Position numbers and translations under genes: made by a program. From positions 1 through 50,178 of the forward strand of contig NZ_JAKNRW010000036.1 in assembly GCF_023072615.1 (NCBI RefSeq): a DNA stretch of 50,178 nucleotides, given 5' to 3'. The notes below the pieces were generated by a model. That model did no database searches and was not told the DNA's origin. It saw nothing but the letters and a program-made list of their open reading frames with translations. This document shows positions 1 through 8,086 of the stretch, in pieces (position 1 is the first letter of the stretch; every line of letters starts with the position of its first letter). This stretch comes from Pseudomonas violetae. Its GTDB lineage: Bacteria > Pseudomonadota > Gammaproteobacteria > Pseudomonadales > Pseudomonadaceae.

Positions 1-147
1 GCCTGCAAATCAGCCTTCAATGGACGAGGTCCATGGTGGAATTCGGGAGCGTCACATATGAATCAGGCCCTACCGAAGAAGTTGTGGGATAGCCTCGGAT
101 TGGTCTCGATACTGGATACGATAAACCTGCTTAGCCGCATAACTTGA
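1..147 (+). CDS. Group II intron reverse transcriptase/maturase, C-terminal fragment
   Basis: Frame 1 is open from the window edge to TGA at 145-147, giving the last 48 residues of an intron-encoded protein. It contains RGPWWNSGASHMNQALP followed by LGLVSILD, the characteristic C-terminal end of bacterial group II intron reverse transcriptase/maturases. These proteins help the intron RNA splice and copy it into new DNA sites. The stop codon is followed directly by domain V, as in intact bacterial introns, so this end looks undamaged. Whether the whole enzyme is intact cannot be judged here. It lies on the strand opposite to the neighbouring sulfate-binding protein gene. Confidence 0.88.
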   Translation, partial: ACKSAFNGRGPWWNSGASHMNQALPKKLWDSLGLVSILDTINLLSRIT

Positions 148-218
148 ACCGCCGTATACGGAGCCGTACGTACGGTGGTGTGAGAGGACGGCGGATGTAA
201 ATCCGCCTCCTACTCGAT
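1..218 (+). mobile_element. Group II intron, 3' end (left part outside window)
   Basis: The first 218 bases read as the end of a bacterial group II intron: the maturase C-terminus, then two hairpins fitting domains V and VI. Domain V (148-179) has a 9-bp helix (148-156 with 171-179), a 2-base bulge (169-170), a 4-bp upper helix (157-160 with 165-168) and a GAGC loop. Domain VI (182-215) pairs 190-196 with 201-207 around a GTAA loop, and 182-188 with 208-215 leaving one unpaired A at 212, the expected branch point. The RNA should end at about 218 (AT, fitting the usual 3' AY). The fold was drawn by eye; the 5' half is outside the window, so intron class is not assigned. Confidence 0.9.
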
Positions 219-229
219 CAACTCAGCGA

Positions 230-1228
230 TCAATTTCCGCCGTAGATCTGGTCAAAAATCCCACCATCAATGAAGTGAGTCTTCTGCACAGTGCGCCAGT
301 CACCGAAGGTTTTCTCTACCGAGAGGAAATCCACTTTCGGAAAGCGGTCGGTGTACCTGGCCAGTACTGCCGGGTCACGCGGGCGCAGGTAGTTCGCGGC
401 AGCGATTTCCTGGCCTTCCGGGGACCACAGGTATTTCAGGTATTGCTCGGCGGCGGCGCGGGTGCCTTTTTTCTCGACGACCTTGTCGACTACGGTCACC
501 GGTGGCTCGGCTTCGGCGGAGACGCTTGGGTAGATGACTTCAAACTGGTCGCGGCCGAACTCGCGGGCAACCATTTCCGCTTCGTTTTCGAAGGTGACCA
601 GCACGTCGCCGATCTGATTGGTCATGAAGGTGGTGGTGGCTGCGCGGCCGCCAGTGTCGAGTACCGGTGCCTGCTTGAATAGCTTGCCGACGAAGTCCTT
701 GGCCTTGTTTTCGTCACCGCCGTTTTTCAGCACATAACCCCAGGCCGAAAGGTAGGTGTAGCGACCGTTACCGGACGTTTTCGGGTTTGGCACTATGACT
801 TGCACGCCGTCCTTGAGCAGGTCGGGCCAGTCTTTCAGGGCTTTCGGGTTGCCCTTGCGTACGATGAACACGGTGGCCGAAGTGAACGGCGCGCTGTTGT
901 TCGGCAGGCGGGTGACCCAGTTGTCGGGGATCAGTTTGCCGTTGTCTGCAAGGGCATTAATGTCGGTCGCCATGTTCATGGTAATGACGTCAGCGGGCAG
1001 GCCATCGATCACCGAGCGCGCCTGTTTGCTGGAGCCGCCGAAAGACATCTGCACGGTGATATTTTCGTTGTGCTCGGCTTGCCAGTGTTTCTGGAAGGCA
1101 GTGTTGTAGTCCTTGTAGAAATCGCGCATCACGTCGTAGGAAACGTTGAGCAGGGTCGGTGCGGCCTGAGCCATGCCAGTCAGTGCCAGGCCAGCGGCGA
1201 GAAGTGAGGCGCCAAAAAATTTTTTCAC
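230..1228 (-). CDS. sbp: Sulfate ABC transporter periplasmic substrate-binding protein
   Basis: A 332-residue periplasmic protein of the Sbp/CysP family, which captures sulfate and delivers it to the CysTWA membrane transporter. Residues 1-22 form a signal peptide with a cleavage site AQA|AP. Family motifs are visible: SFGGSSKQARSVIDG, DVITMNMATDINALA and the GNGRYTYLSAWGY segment. The start codon is GTG, supported by AAGGA about 8 bases upstream. No cysTWA genes adjoin it on the visible side, so it may be the stand-alone paralogue (called cysP in P. aeruginosa, in the same gcl/pyk neighbourhood as I recall). A group II intron ends 11 bases beyond its stop codon, where its terminator would be expected. 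Confidence 0.95.
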   Translation of the reverse strand: MKKFFGASLLAAGLALTGMAQAAPTLLNVSYDVMRDFYKDYNTAFQKHWQAEHNENITVQMSFGGSSKQARSVIDGLPADVITMNMATDINALADNGKLIPDNWVTRLPNNSAPFTSATVFIVRKGNPKALKDWPDLLKDGVQVIVPNPKTSGNGRYTYLSAWGYVLKNGGDENKAKDFVGKLFKQAPVLDTGGRAATTTFMTNQIGDVLVTFENEAEMVAREFGRDQFEVIYPSVSAEAEPPVTVVDKVVEKKGTRAAAEQYLKYLWSPEGQEIAAANYLRPRDPAVLARYTDRFPKVDFLSVEKTFGDWRTVQKTHFIDGGIFDQIYGGN

Positions 1229-1340
1229 TGCGCATTCCTTGTTCTGGATTTTGTGTTCTAAGTTTTTTTCAAAGTGAGGCCATTTGCCAGCGACTATAAC
1301 GGCAGCCGCATAGTCCTTTAAAGATTAAAAAGCTCTGTGC

Positions 1341-2165
1341 TTATTCCAATTTATTGAACAACGCATTGCCGCAGCGAGAGCAAAATGCGGCGCCGTGTTC
1401 GTGATTTTTCTTGAGGCACACCGGGCAGTCGTGTTGCAGTTGCTCACCGCGCATGGCGTTGGCCAGTTCGGCGGTGAAAATCCCGGTGGGTACGGCGATG
1501 ATCGAGTAACCGGTAATCATCACCAGCGACGAAACTACCTGGCCCAGCGGCGTCTTTGGCACGATATCGCCAAAGCCCACGGTGGTCAGGGTGACAATTG
1601 CCCAATAGATGCCCTTGGGGATGCTGGTGAAGCCATGTTCCGGGCCTTCGATCACGTACATGAGCGTGCCGAACACCGTCACCAGGGTGCAGACGCTGAC
1701 GAGGAACACCACGATTTTCTGCTTGCTGCCGCGCAGCGCCGACATCAGGTAATTGGCTTGCTTGAGGTACGGGCTGAGCTTGAGCACGCGGAAGATCCGC
1801 AGCATGCGGATAATGCGGATGATCAGCAGGTACTGCGCGTCCGCGTAGTACAGCGCGAGGATGCCGGGCACGATCGCCAGCAAATCCACCAGCCCGTAAA
1901 AGCTGAACGCATAGCGCAACGGTTTGGGAGAACAGTACAGCCGCAAGCAGTACTCGATGGCGAAAATAACCGTGAAGCCCCACTCGATGTACGCCAGCAC
2001 GTTGGCGTAGTGCTGATGAACGCGCCCGATACTGTCGAGCATGACAACCACGATGCTGGCAAGGATGATCACTAGCAAAATGCCATCGAAGCGCAGCCCG
2101 GCCTTGGTGTCGCTCTGGAAAATCATGACGTAAAGCTCTTCACGCCAGTTTTTGCTGCTGTCCAT
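1341..2165 (-). CDS. Voltage-gated-type potassium channel with C-terminal zinc ribbon
   Basis: An inner-membrane ion transporter of the six-helix K+ channel family. Numbered from the ATG at 2165 (274 residues): a voltage-sensor-like S4 segment with regularly spaced arginines (RIIRMLRIFRVLKL, about 117-130), a pore helix and the selectivity filter TVGFGD (195-200), then the last membrane helix. The C-terminal tail holds two CxxC pairs (Cys 247, 250, 262, 265), which looks like a small zinc ribbon. An in-frame TTG at 2183 would add six residues, but the ATG has the better upstream context (AGGCGG). It starts 21 bases after the urea transporter gene and is probably co-transcribed with it. K+ selectivity is inferred from the filter; the physiological role is unknown. 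Confidence 0.9.
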   Translation of the reverse strand: MDSSKNWREELYVMIFQSDTKAGLRFDGILLVIILASIVVVMLDSIGRVHQHYANVLAYIEWGFTVIFAIEYCLRLYCSPKPLRYAFSFYGLVDLLAIVPGILALYYADAQYLLIIRIIRMLRIFRVLKLSPYLKQANYLMSALRGSKQKIVVFLVSVCTLVTVFGTLMYVIEGPEHGFTSIPKGIYWAIVTLTTVGFGDIVPKTPLGQVVSSLVMITGYSIIAVPTGIFTAELANAMRGEQLQHDCPVCLKKNHEHGAAFCSRCGNALFNKLE

Positions 2166-2186
2166 GGATACCGCCTGAACCAATGA

Positions 2187-3101
2187 TCAGCGAAGCCTAG
2201 GTTGATTCTCCTCCAGAGCGCAAGGCGTATGGGTGACAGTGGCCTTGCCGAGCATTTGCACAAGTGTGCGGATCAGCCAGCAGGAGAGAATGAACGGCGC
2301 CGTCAGCGTCGGCAGGCCGATGGCGGCGAACACCGGGGTCAGCACCAGCGCGAGTGCAATACCGATCAGCGGCAGCCAGGGCTTGTGCTGCCGCGAGTGG
2401 CAGGCGAGGGCGGCGAGTACGGCGTTGTAGCCACCGAGGCCGATCAACGCGCTATAGAAATCGTGATGCAACAGGCTCCAGCCCATGCCCGCGAAAGACG
2501 CCAGCATCGCCCAGCAGAATGCCCGGCGATCGGCGATCAGCAGACCCGCGGCGATCATCGCCCCGGCCAGCGGATGACCGAGGAACATCACCTGACCGAG
2601 GCCTTTGAGGGGGGCGGCGAGCATGTTCTGCAGATTGATTTCAATCAGGTGCGCAGTGGTGGAGGGTGTGGCGAAGCAAAGCAGCAACCAGCCCAGGCCC
2701 ACGAAGGGCGCGGTATAGGCGGGCAGGTATTGGCTGAGCTGCACGCGCTTGAGCCACTGTTGCGTGAGCATCGCACTCAGCCCGCCGGCCGCAATGATCA
2801 GCGGTGGCAGTAACGCGGACCAGGGGAAATACAGGCTCAGCAACAAGCCGAGTAGCACGCCGTTGTAGCTGAACAATCCGGCCTGGCGGTCGGCCTTGGG
2901 GTAGCCGCGGCGTTGCGCGGTGAGCAATCCGGCGACCCCGCCCAGCAGTGCGCCGCCTAGCAGGACAGGCACGGTAAACAGTATTGCCAGCAGGCACAGC
3001 AAGCCAAACAGCGGGTGACGCTGGAGGAAAATCTGACTGAAGCCGTTGAGCAGGGCCGTCGCCCAATCGGGGCAATGGGTGTTGAAGTGGTTGGCAGGCA
3101 T
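2187..3101 (-). CDS. Urea transporter (UT family)
   Basis: A 304-residue membrane protein of the UT/SLC14-type urea transporter family, channel-like proteins that let urea cross the inner membrane. The two-fold repeat of the family can be seen in two matching motifs, LPAYTAPF in the first half and LPTLTAPF in the second, within about ten hydrophobic segments. The start was set at ATG 3101 (MPANHF...); the open frame continues upstream only through a REPIN palindrome, so a longer product is unlikely. No strong ribosome binding site is visible. It lies between pyruvate kinase and the ion channel in the glyoxylate gene set, which fits ureide degradation because that pathway releases both urea and glyoxylate. 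The substrate is inferred from the family. Confidence 0.85.
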   Translation of the reverse strand: MPANHFNTHCPDWATALLNGFSQIFLQRHPLFGLLCLLAILFTVPVLLGGALLGGVAGLLTAQRRGYPKADRQAGLFSYNGVLLGLLLSLYFPWSALLPPLIIAAGGLSAMLTQQWLKRVQLSQYLPAYTAPFVGLGWLLLCFATPSTTAHLIEINLQNMLAAPLKGLGQVMFLGHPLAGAMIAAGLLIADRRAFCWAMLASFAGMGWSLLHHDFYSALIGLGGYNAVLAALACHSRQHKPWLPLIGIALALVLTPVFAAIGLPTLTAPFILSCWLIRTLVQMLGKATVTHTPCALEENQPRLR

Positions 3102-3146
3102 GAGGGAGTCTGGGGGCCGAGGGAAATCAAAAGGTCTTGCACAAAA

Positions 3147-3282
3147 CCTGTGGCGAGGGAGCTTGCTCCCGCTGGGCTGCGAAGCAGTCGTCGCTTTTGC
3201 ATGACGGTCCAAAAGGCAGACCGCATTGGCCTATTTGGGGCTGCTGCGCAGCCCAGCGGGAGCAAGCTCCCTCGCCACAGGG
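3147..3282. repeat. REPIN: inverted pair of REP sequences
   Basis: Two nearly identical arms of about 38 bases, CCTGTGGCGAGGGAGCTTGC... and its reverse complement, flank a short spacer. Each arm contains its own palindrome around GGGAGCTTGCTCCC. This is the REP-pair layout common in P. fluorescens-group genomes. It lies between pyruvate kinase and the urea transporter. Confidence 0.9.
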
Positions 3283-3289
3283 TGGTTCG

Positions 3290-4705
3290 CTAGATCAACG
3301 TCTCGATACGCAACGAGTTAGTCGACCCCGGCTGCCCAAACGGCACACCCGCCGTGATCAGCAAGGTATCGCCACGCTGAGCCATGCCCTGAGCCTGTGC
3401 GATCTCCAGTGCAGTCGAGCACACCTCGTCTACCTGCCGCAGCCGGTCGTTGACGACCGAGTGCACCCCCCATGCCACGGTTAAGCGGCGGGCGGCCTGC
3501 AGATTCGGCGTCAGGTTGAGGATGGGCACCGTCGGCCGCTCCCGCGCCGCGCGCAGGCTGGACGCCCCCGATTCGCTGTAGTTGACCAGCACCGCCACCG
3601 GCAGCACGTTGCTGATGCGGCGAATCGCACAGCTGATTGCATCGGACACCGTGGCCTCGGCTTTTGGCCGGCTTACATCCAGTTGCGTCTGGTAGTCCGG
3701 GCCGTTCTCCACCTGGCGGATGATCTTGCTCATCATCTGCACGGCTTCCAGGGGGTATTCGCCGGATGCGGTTTCCGCCGAGAGCATCACCGCGTCAGCC
3801 CCTTCAGCCACGGCGTTGGCGACATCGGTCACCTCCGCGCGGGTTGGCGCAGGGGAAAAGCGCATAGATTCGAGCATCTGGGTGGCCACCACCACCGGTT
3901 TACCGAGCTGGCGGCAGGTGCTGATGATGTTCTTCTGGATCTGCGGGACGTTTTCGGCTGGCACTTCCACGCCCAAATCACCGCGAGCCACCATGATCGC
4001 GTCGCTCAGTTCGGCGATTTCGCGCAACTGGGTGACCGCCGAGGGTTTCTCGATCTTGGCCATCAGGAACGCCTTGTCGCCAATCAGTGACCGGGCCTCG
4101 CGGATGTCTTCCGGGCGTTGTACAAACGACAGCGCCACCCAGTCCACACCGAGCTCCAGGCCGAAACTCAGGTCGCGGCGATCCTTGGCTGTCAGCGGGC
4201 TCAATTCCAGCACCGCTTGCGGCACGTTTACGCCTTTGCGGTCCGACAACTCGCCGCCATTGAGCACCGTGGTGTCGATGGCGTCGGCGTATTTGGTCAC
4301 CACCCGCAGGCGCAGCTTACCGTCGTCGAGCAGCAGGTCCATGCCCGGCTCCAGCGCGGCGATAATTTCCGGGTGGGGCAGGTTGACTCGACGCTCATCG
4401 CCCGGTGTCGCATCCAGGTCCAGACGCAAGGCCTGGCCTCGCACCAGTTGCACCTTGCCTTCGGCGAACTTGCCGACCCGCAGCTTTGGGCCCTGCAGGT
4501 CCATCAGGATGCCCAGCGGATAGTTCAGCTGGCGCTCGACTTCACGAATCCACTGATAGCGCTGCGCGTGATCGGCGTGATCGCCATGGCTGAAGTTCAG
4601 GCGAAAAATATTGACCCCGGCCTCGACCAGCTCACGAATGTCGTCAATGCCGTCGGTGGCGGGGCCGAGGGTGGCCAGGATTTTAACCTTCTTGTCAGGC
4701 GTCAT
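3290..4705 (-). CDS. pyk: Pyruvate kinase
   Basis: Catalyses the last step of glycolysis: phosphoenolpyruvate plus ADP to pyruvate plus ATP. The 471-residue length is normal for bacterial type II enzymes. The N-terminal ATLGPATDG, the active-site signature around MAKIEKPSAV (catalytic Lys 217), the metal-site MVARGDLGVE and VMLSAETASGEYP are all present. Its ATG lies inside the end of the glycerate kinase gene (11-base overlap), so the two are translationally coupled. That ties this isozyme to glycerate metabolism: glycerate kinase gives 2-phosphoglycerate, enolase gives PEP, and this enzyme gives pyruvate. This corresponds to the isozyme often named pykF in pseudomonads. Confidence 0.97.
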   Translation of the reverse strand: MTPDKKVKILATLGPATDGIDDIRELVEAGVNIFRLNFSHGDHADHAQRYQWIREVERQLNYPLGILMDLQGPKLRVGKFAEGKVQLVRGQALRLDLDATPGDERRVNLPHPEIIAALEPGMDLLLDDGKLRLRVVTKYADAIDTTVLNGGELSDRKGVNVPQAVLELSPLTAKDRRDLSFGLELGVDWVALSFVQRPEDIREARSLIGDKAFLMAKIEKPSAVTQLREIAELSDAIMVARGDLGVEVPAENVPQIQKNIISTCRQLGKPVVVATQMLESMRFSPAPTRAEVTDVANAVAEGADAVMLSAETASGEYPLEAVQMMSKIIRQVENGPDYQTQLDVSRPKAEATVSDAISCAIRRISNVLPVAVLVNYSESGASSLRAARERPTVPILNLTPNLQAARRLTVAWGVHSVVNDRLRQVDEVCSTALEIAQAQGMAQRGDTLLITAGVPFGQPGSTNSLRIETLI

Positions 4706-5975
4706 TTTTAGGGCTCTCGAGAATCAGGATGGCGCGGAAATCGTTGACGTTGGTGCGGGTCGGCTCGGTGACGATCAAGGCGTCCAGCGCCTCGAAATAA
4801 CCGTAGCCATTGTTGTTGTCGAGTTCATCGCTGGCGCTCAGGCCCAGGGCTGCTGCGCGGGCGTAGCTGTCCGGTGTCATGATCGCGCCGGCATTGTCCT
4901 CGGAACCATCGATGCCATCCGTGTCGCCGGCCAGGGCGTAGACACCGGGCAGACCTTGGAGGCTGTCGGTCAGGCTGAGGAGGAATTCGGCGTTGCGGCC
5001 ACCTCGGCCATTGCCACGCACGGTCACGGTGGTTTCGCCACCGGAAAGGATCACGCACGGGGCCGGCAAGGGCTGACCATGAAGTACCACTTGCCGCGCA
5101 ATGCCGGCGTGAACCTTGGCCACTTCCCGGGATTCGCCTTCCAGATCACCGAGGATCAACGGGCTGAACCCGGCTTGTCGGGCTTTCACAGCGGCCGCTT
5201 CCAGCGACTGTTGTGGCCGGGCAATCAGCTGGAAATGGCTGCGAGCCAGGCTCGGGTCGCCAGGTTTAACGGTTTCCGATTCCGGGCTTTGCAGCCACTC
5301 GCGTACGGACGCCGGGACTTCGATGGCATACCGCTTGAGAGTGGCCAGGGCTTCGGCGCTGGTGCTTGGATCGGCCACGGTCGGGCCGGAAGCGATGACC
5401 GTGGCGAGGTCGCCTGGCACATCGGAAATAGCGTAGGTATAAACGGTGGCAGGCCAGCAGGCCTTGCCGAGACGGCCTCCCTTGATCGCCGAGAGGTGCT
5501 TGCGCACACAGTTCATCTCGCCGATGGTGGCGCCGGATTTGAGCAGGGCTTTGTTGATTGACTGCTTGTCAGCCAGGGTAATGCCGGCGGCTGGCAGGGC
5601 GAGCAGCGCCGAGCCTCCACCCGAGAGCAGAAAAATCACGCGGTCGTCTTCGGTCAGGTTGCTGACCAGTTCCAGCACGCGCTTGGCCACAGCCAGGCCG
5701 GCCGCGTCGGGCACCGGGTGCGCGGCTTCGACCACTTCGATTTTTGCGCAGGGGGCGCCATGGCCGTAACGGGTGACCACCAGGCCGCAGACTTCGCCTT
5801 GCCAGCAGCGTTCGACCACTTGAGCCATGGCAGCAGCGGCTTTGCCAGCGCCGATTACGATCACCCGACCCGTGCGATCAAGTGGCAGGTAAGCTTCGAG
5901 AACTTGTTGCGGATGGGCCGCGTCGATGGCGGTGGCGAACAAGTCGCGAAGAAATTGTTGCGGATCGACCGACAT
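4695..5975 (-). CDS. ttuD: Glycerate 2-kinase (GckA/TtuD, MOFRL family)
   Basis: A 426-residue enzyme of the GckA/TtuD glycerate kinase family (often mislabelled hydroxypyruvate reductase), converting D-glycerate to 2-phosphoglycerate with ATP. Glycine-rich segments fit the family: VIVIGAGKAAAAMA near the N-terminus, FLLSGGGSALLALP in the middle, and VRGNGRGGRNAEFLL in the C-terminal MOFRL domain, followed by ALAGDTDGIDG. The ATG is preceded by GGGAG. The gene follows glxR, which makes its substrate, and overlaps pyk by 11 bases. Function is well supported by family and context. Confidence 0.92.
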   Translation of the reverse strand: MSVDPQQFLRDLFATAIDAAHPQQVLEAYLPLDRTGRVIVIGAGKAAAAMAQVVERCWQGEVCGLVVTRYGHGAPCAKIEVVEAAHPVPDAAGLAVAKRVLELVSNLTEDDRVIFLLSGGGSALLALPAAGITLADKQSINKALLKSGATIGEMNCVRKHLSAIKGGRLGKACWPATVYTYAISDVPGDLATVIASGPTVADPSTSAEALATLKRYAIEVPASVREWLQSPESETVKPGDPSLARSHFQLIARPQQSLEAAAVKARQAGFSPLILGDLEGESREVAKVHAGIARQVVLHGQPLPAPCVILSGGETTVTVRGNGRGGRNAEFLLSLTDSLQGLPGVYALAGDTDGIDGSEDNAGAIMTPDSYARAAALGLSASDELDNNNGYGYFEALDALIVTEPTRTNVNDFRAILILESPKNDA

Positions 5976-6024
5976 GGCGGGCTCCCGGAATTCTTGTTAT
6001 TGGAGGTGGAGCAACTCTGCTCCT

Positions 6025-6111
6025 TGTGGGAACCAGCCTGCTGGCGGTTCAGGCGCTGAGGTCTAACAGACACACCGCGTTGGTTTCATCGCTAGCAGGC
6101 TAACTCCCACA
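6025..6111. repeat. REPIN between glxR and glycerate kinase
   Basis: An inverted REP pair: TGTGGGAACCAGCCTGCTGGCG on the left and CGCTAGCAGGCTAACTCCCACA on the right, around a spacer of about 40 bases. It belongs to the same CCAGCAGGCTGG family as the repeats around the RAYT gene at 10768, with a few mutations. Confidence 0.85.
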
Positions 6112-6126
6112 GGGTTTGTGCAGGGT

Positions 6127-7017
6127 TTACTTATCGCGAATCGAGAAATTGGCCATATGCTCCAGGCCCTTGATCAGTGCCGAGTGGTCCCAGTTGCTGC
6201 CACCGATCGCCGCGCAGGTACTGAACACTTGCTGGGTGTTGGCGGTGTTCGGCAGATTGATGCCCAACTCGCGGGCACCGGCCAGGGCCAGGTTCAGGTC
6301 CTTCTGGTGCAGGCTGATACGGAAGCCCGGATCGAAGGTGCCTTTGATCATGCGCTCGCCGTGCACTTCGAGGATCTTCGAGGAAGCAAAACCGCCCATC
6401 AGCGCTTCACGCACCTTGGCCGGGTCTGCACCGTTTTTCGAGGCAAACAGCAGCGCTTCTGCCACGGCCTGGATGTTCAGCGCCACGATGATCTGGTTGG
6501 CCACTTTTGCGGTTTGCCCGTCGCCATTGCCGCCTACCAGGGTGATGTTCTTGCCCATAGCCTGGAATAGCGGCAGTACGCGTTCGAAGGCATCGGTATC
6601 GCCGCCGACCATGATGCTCAGGGTCGCGGCCTTTGCGCCGACTTCACCGCCGGATACTGGTGCGTCGAGATACTGGGCGCCTTTTTCATTGATTTTTGCA
6701 GCAAAGGCCTTGGTCGCGGTTGGCGAGATGGAACTCATGTCGATGACGATCTTGCCTTTGCCGACACCGGCGGCGATACCGTCGGCGCGGAACAGCACGT
6801 CGTCGACTTGTGGAGTATCCGGCACCATGATGATGATGACTTCTGCTTCCTGGGCGACCTCTTTCGGGTTCGCCAGGGCGATCGCGCCTGCAGCAATCAG
6901 GTCGGCAGGCGCCGCATCGTGGTGCGCCGACAGGAACAGGCTGTGACCGGCTTTCTGCAGGTTCGCTGCCATTGGGTGGCCCATGATGCCGGTGCCGATA
7001 AATCCGATTTTAGCCAT
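6127..7017 (-). CDS. glxR: 2-hydroxy-3-oxopropionate (tartronate semialdehyde) reductase
   Basis: Reduces tartronate semialdehyde, the product of glyoxylate carboligase, to D-glycerate using NAD(P)H. The 296-residue protein belongs to the beta-hydroxyacid dehydrogenase family. It has the N-terminal Rossmann motif GFIGTGIMGHPMA, the substrate-binding DAPVSGGEVGA segment, and the GDGQTAKVANQ segment holding the catalytic lysine. The ATG has AGAGGA upstream. It lies between hyi and the glycerate kinase gene, with a REPIN in each gap, in the usual pathway order. Assignment over other family members (for example 3-hydroxyisobutyrate dehydrogenase) rests on its position beside gcl and hyi. Confidence 0.95.
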   Translation of the reverse strand: MAKIGFIGTGIMGHPMAANLQKAGHSLFLSAHHDAAPADLIAAGAIALANPKEVAQEAEVIIIMVPDTPQVDDVLFRADGIAAGVGKGKIVIDMSSISPTATKAFAAKINEKGAQYLDAPVSGGEVGAKAATLSIMVGGDTDAFERVLPLFQAMGKNITLVGGNGDGQTAKVANQIIVALNIQAVAEALLFASKNGADPAKVREALMGGFASSKILEVHGERMIKGTFDPGFRISLHQKDLNLALAGARELGINLPNTANTQQVFSTCAAIGGSNWDHSALIKGLEHMANFSIRDK

Positions 7018-7065
7018 GAGAAAATCCTCTTGTTTTTATTGCTGCTACGACAAATTGGATTGCCC

Positions 7066-7167
7066 TTGTAGGAGCGAGCTTGCTCGCGAACAACTTCGGA
7101 ACACTGCGGGCATCCAGGCTTCCCGCGTCTTCGTTGACGTCCATCGCGAGCAAGCTCGCTCCTACAG
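7066..7167. repeat. REPIN between hyi and glxR
   Basis: Inverted REP pair of the TGTAGGAGCGAGCTTGCTCG family: one copy at the left end and its reverse complement (CGAGCAAGCTCGCTCCTACA) at the right end, spacer about 50 bases. The core of each arm is itself palindromic (GCGAGCTTGCTCGC). Confidence 0.9.
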
Positions 7168-7176
7168 TAGATTGCG

Positions 7177-7959
7177 TCAGATTGCGTTGTGGGTCTTGAG
7201 CCAGCCCAGGCCGGCTTCAGTGGTGGTCAACGGCTTGTACTCGCAGCCCACCCACCCCTGGTAACCGATGCGGTCCAGGTGTTCGAACAGGAAGCGGTAG
7301 TTGATCTCACCGGTACCTGGTTCGTTACGCCCCGGGTTGTCGGCCAACTGCACATGGTTGATCTCGCCCAGGTGCGATTGCAGGGTGCGGGCCAGGTCGC
7401 CTTCCATGATTTGCATGTGGTAGATGTCGTATTGCAGGAACAGGTTGGCGCTGCCCACCTGTTCGCGAATCGACAGGGCCTGCGCCGTGTTGTTCAGGTA
7501 GAAACCCGGAATGTCGCGGGTGTTGATCGCTTCCATGACCAGCTTGATCCCCGCCGCCTGCAGCTTGTCGGCTGCGTACTTGAGGTTGGCGACGAAGGTT
7601 TTTTCCACGGTGGCGTCATCCACGCCTTGTGGACGAATGCCCGCCAGGCAGTTGACTTGGGTATTGCCCAGCACTTGCGCGTACGCAATCGCGAGGTCGA
7701 CACCAGCGCGGAACTCTTCAACCCGATCCGGCAGGCACGCGATGCCGCGCTCGCCTTTGGCCCAGTCACCGGCCGGCAGGTTGAACAGCACCTGTGTCAG
7801 GCCGTTGGCGTCGAGGGTGGCCTTGATCTCGGCCGAGCTGAAATCGTAAGGAAACAGGTATTCGACACCACTGAAACCGGCCTTGGCGGCCGCTTCGAAA
7901 CGGGCAAGAAAATCCTGTTCGGTGAACAGCATGGACAGGTTGGCTGCGAAACGCGGCAT
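7177..7959 (-). CDS. hyi: Hydroxypyruvate isomerase
   Basis: Interconverts hydroxypyruvate and tartronate semialdehyde. The 260-residue protein is an AP-endonuclease-2/xylose-isomerase-type TIM barrel, close to the 258 residues of E. coli Hyi. Conserved acidic and histidine residues expected at the metal site are visible in KLVMEAINTRDIPG, FLQYDIYHMQIMEGD and GWVGCEYKP. The start was set at ATG 7959 (MPRFAANLS...), preceded by GGGAG; the longer open frame runs through a REP palindrome and is not real coding sequence. It follows gcl after a 127-base gap containing a nested REP hairpin. Confidence 0.95.
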   Translation of the reverse strand: MPRFAANLSMLFTEQDFLARFEAAAKAGFSGVEYLFPYDFSSAEIKATLDANGLTQVLFNLPAGDWAKGERGIACLPDRVEEFRAGVDLAIAYAQVLGNTQVNCLAGIRPQGVDDATVEKTFVANLKYAADKLQAAGIKLVMEAINTRDIPGFYLNNTAQALSIREQVGSANLFLQYDIYHMQIMEGDLARTLQSHLGEINHVQLADNPGRNEPGTGEINYRFLFEHLDRIGYQGWVGCEYKPLTTTEAGLGWLKTHNAI

Positions 7960-8003
7960 GGTGGTCTCCCGTATAAGTAGGTGGTGAGTGTCCCCGGGTT
8001 CCT

Positions 8004-8062
8004 GTGGGAGCGGGCTTGTGTGCGAGGGAGCAAGCTCCCTTGCCACACAAGCCCGCTCCCAC
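8004..8062. repeat. Nested REP palindrome between gcl and hyi
   Basis: A 59-base structure in which the outer 17-19 bases (GTGGGAGCGGGCTTGTGTG) pair with the other end, and the interior GAGGGAGCAAGCTCCCT forms its own palindrome. The outer part resembles the TGTGGGAGCGGGCTTG REP family and the inner part the GCGAGGGAGCTTGCTCCC family. As RNA it would be a very stable hairpin. Confidence 0.85.
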
Positions 8063-8086
8063 CGCGGGAACAGTCGTCAGTTCATC

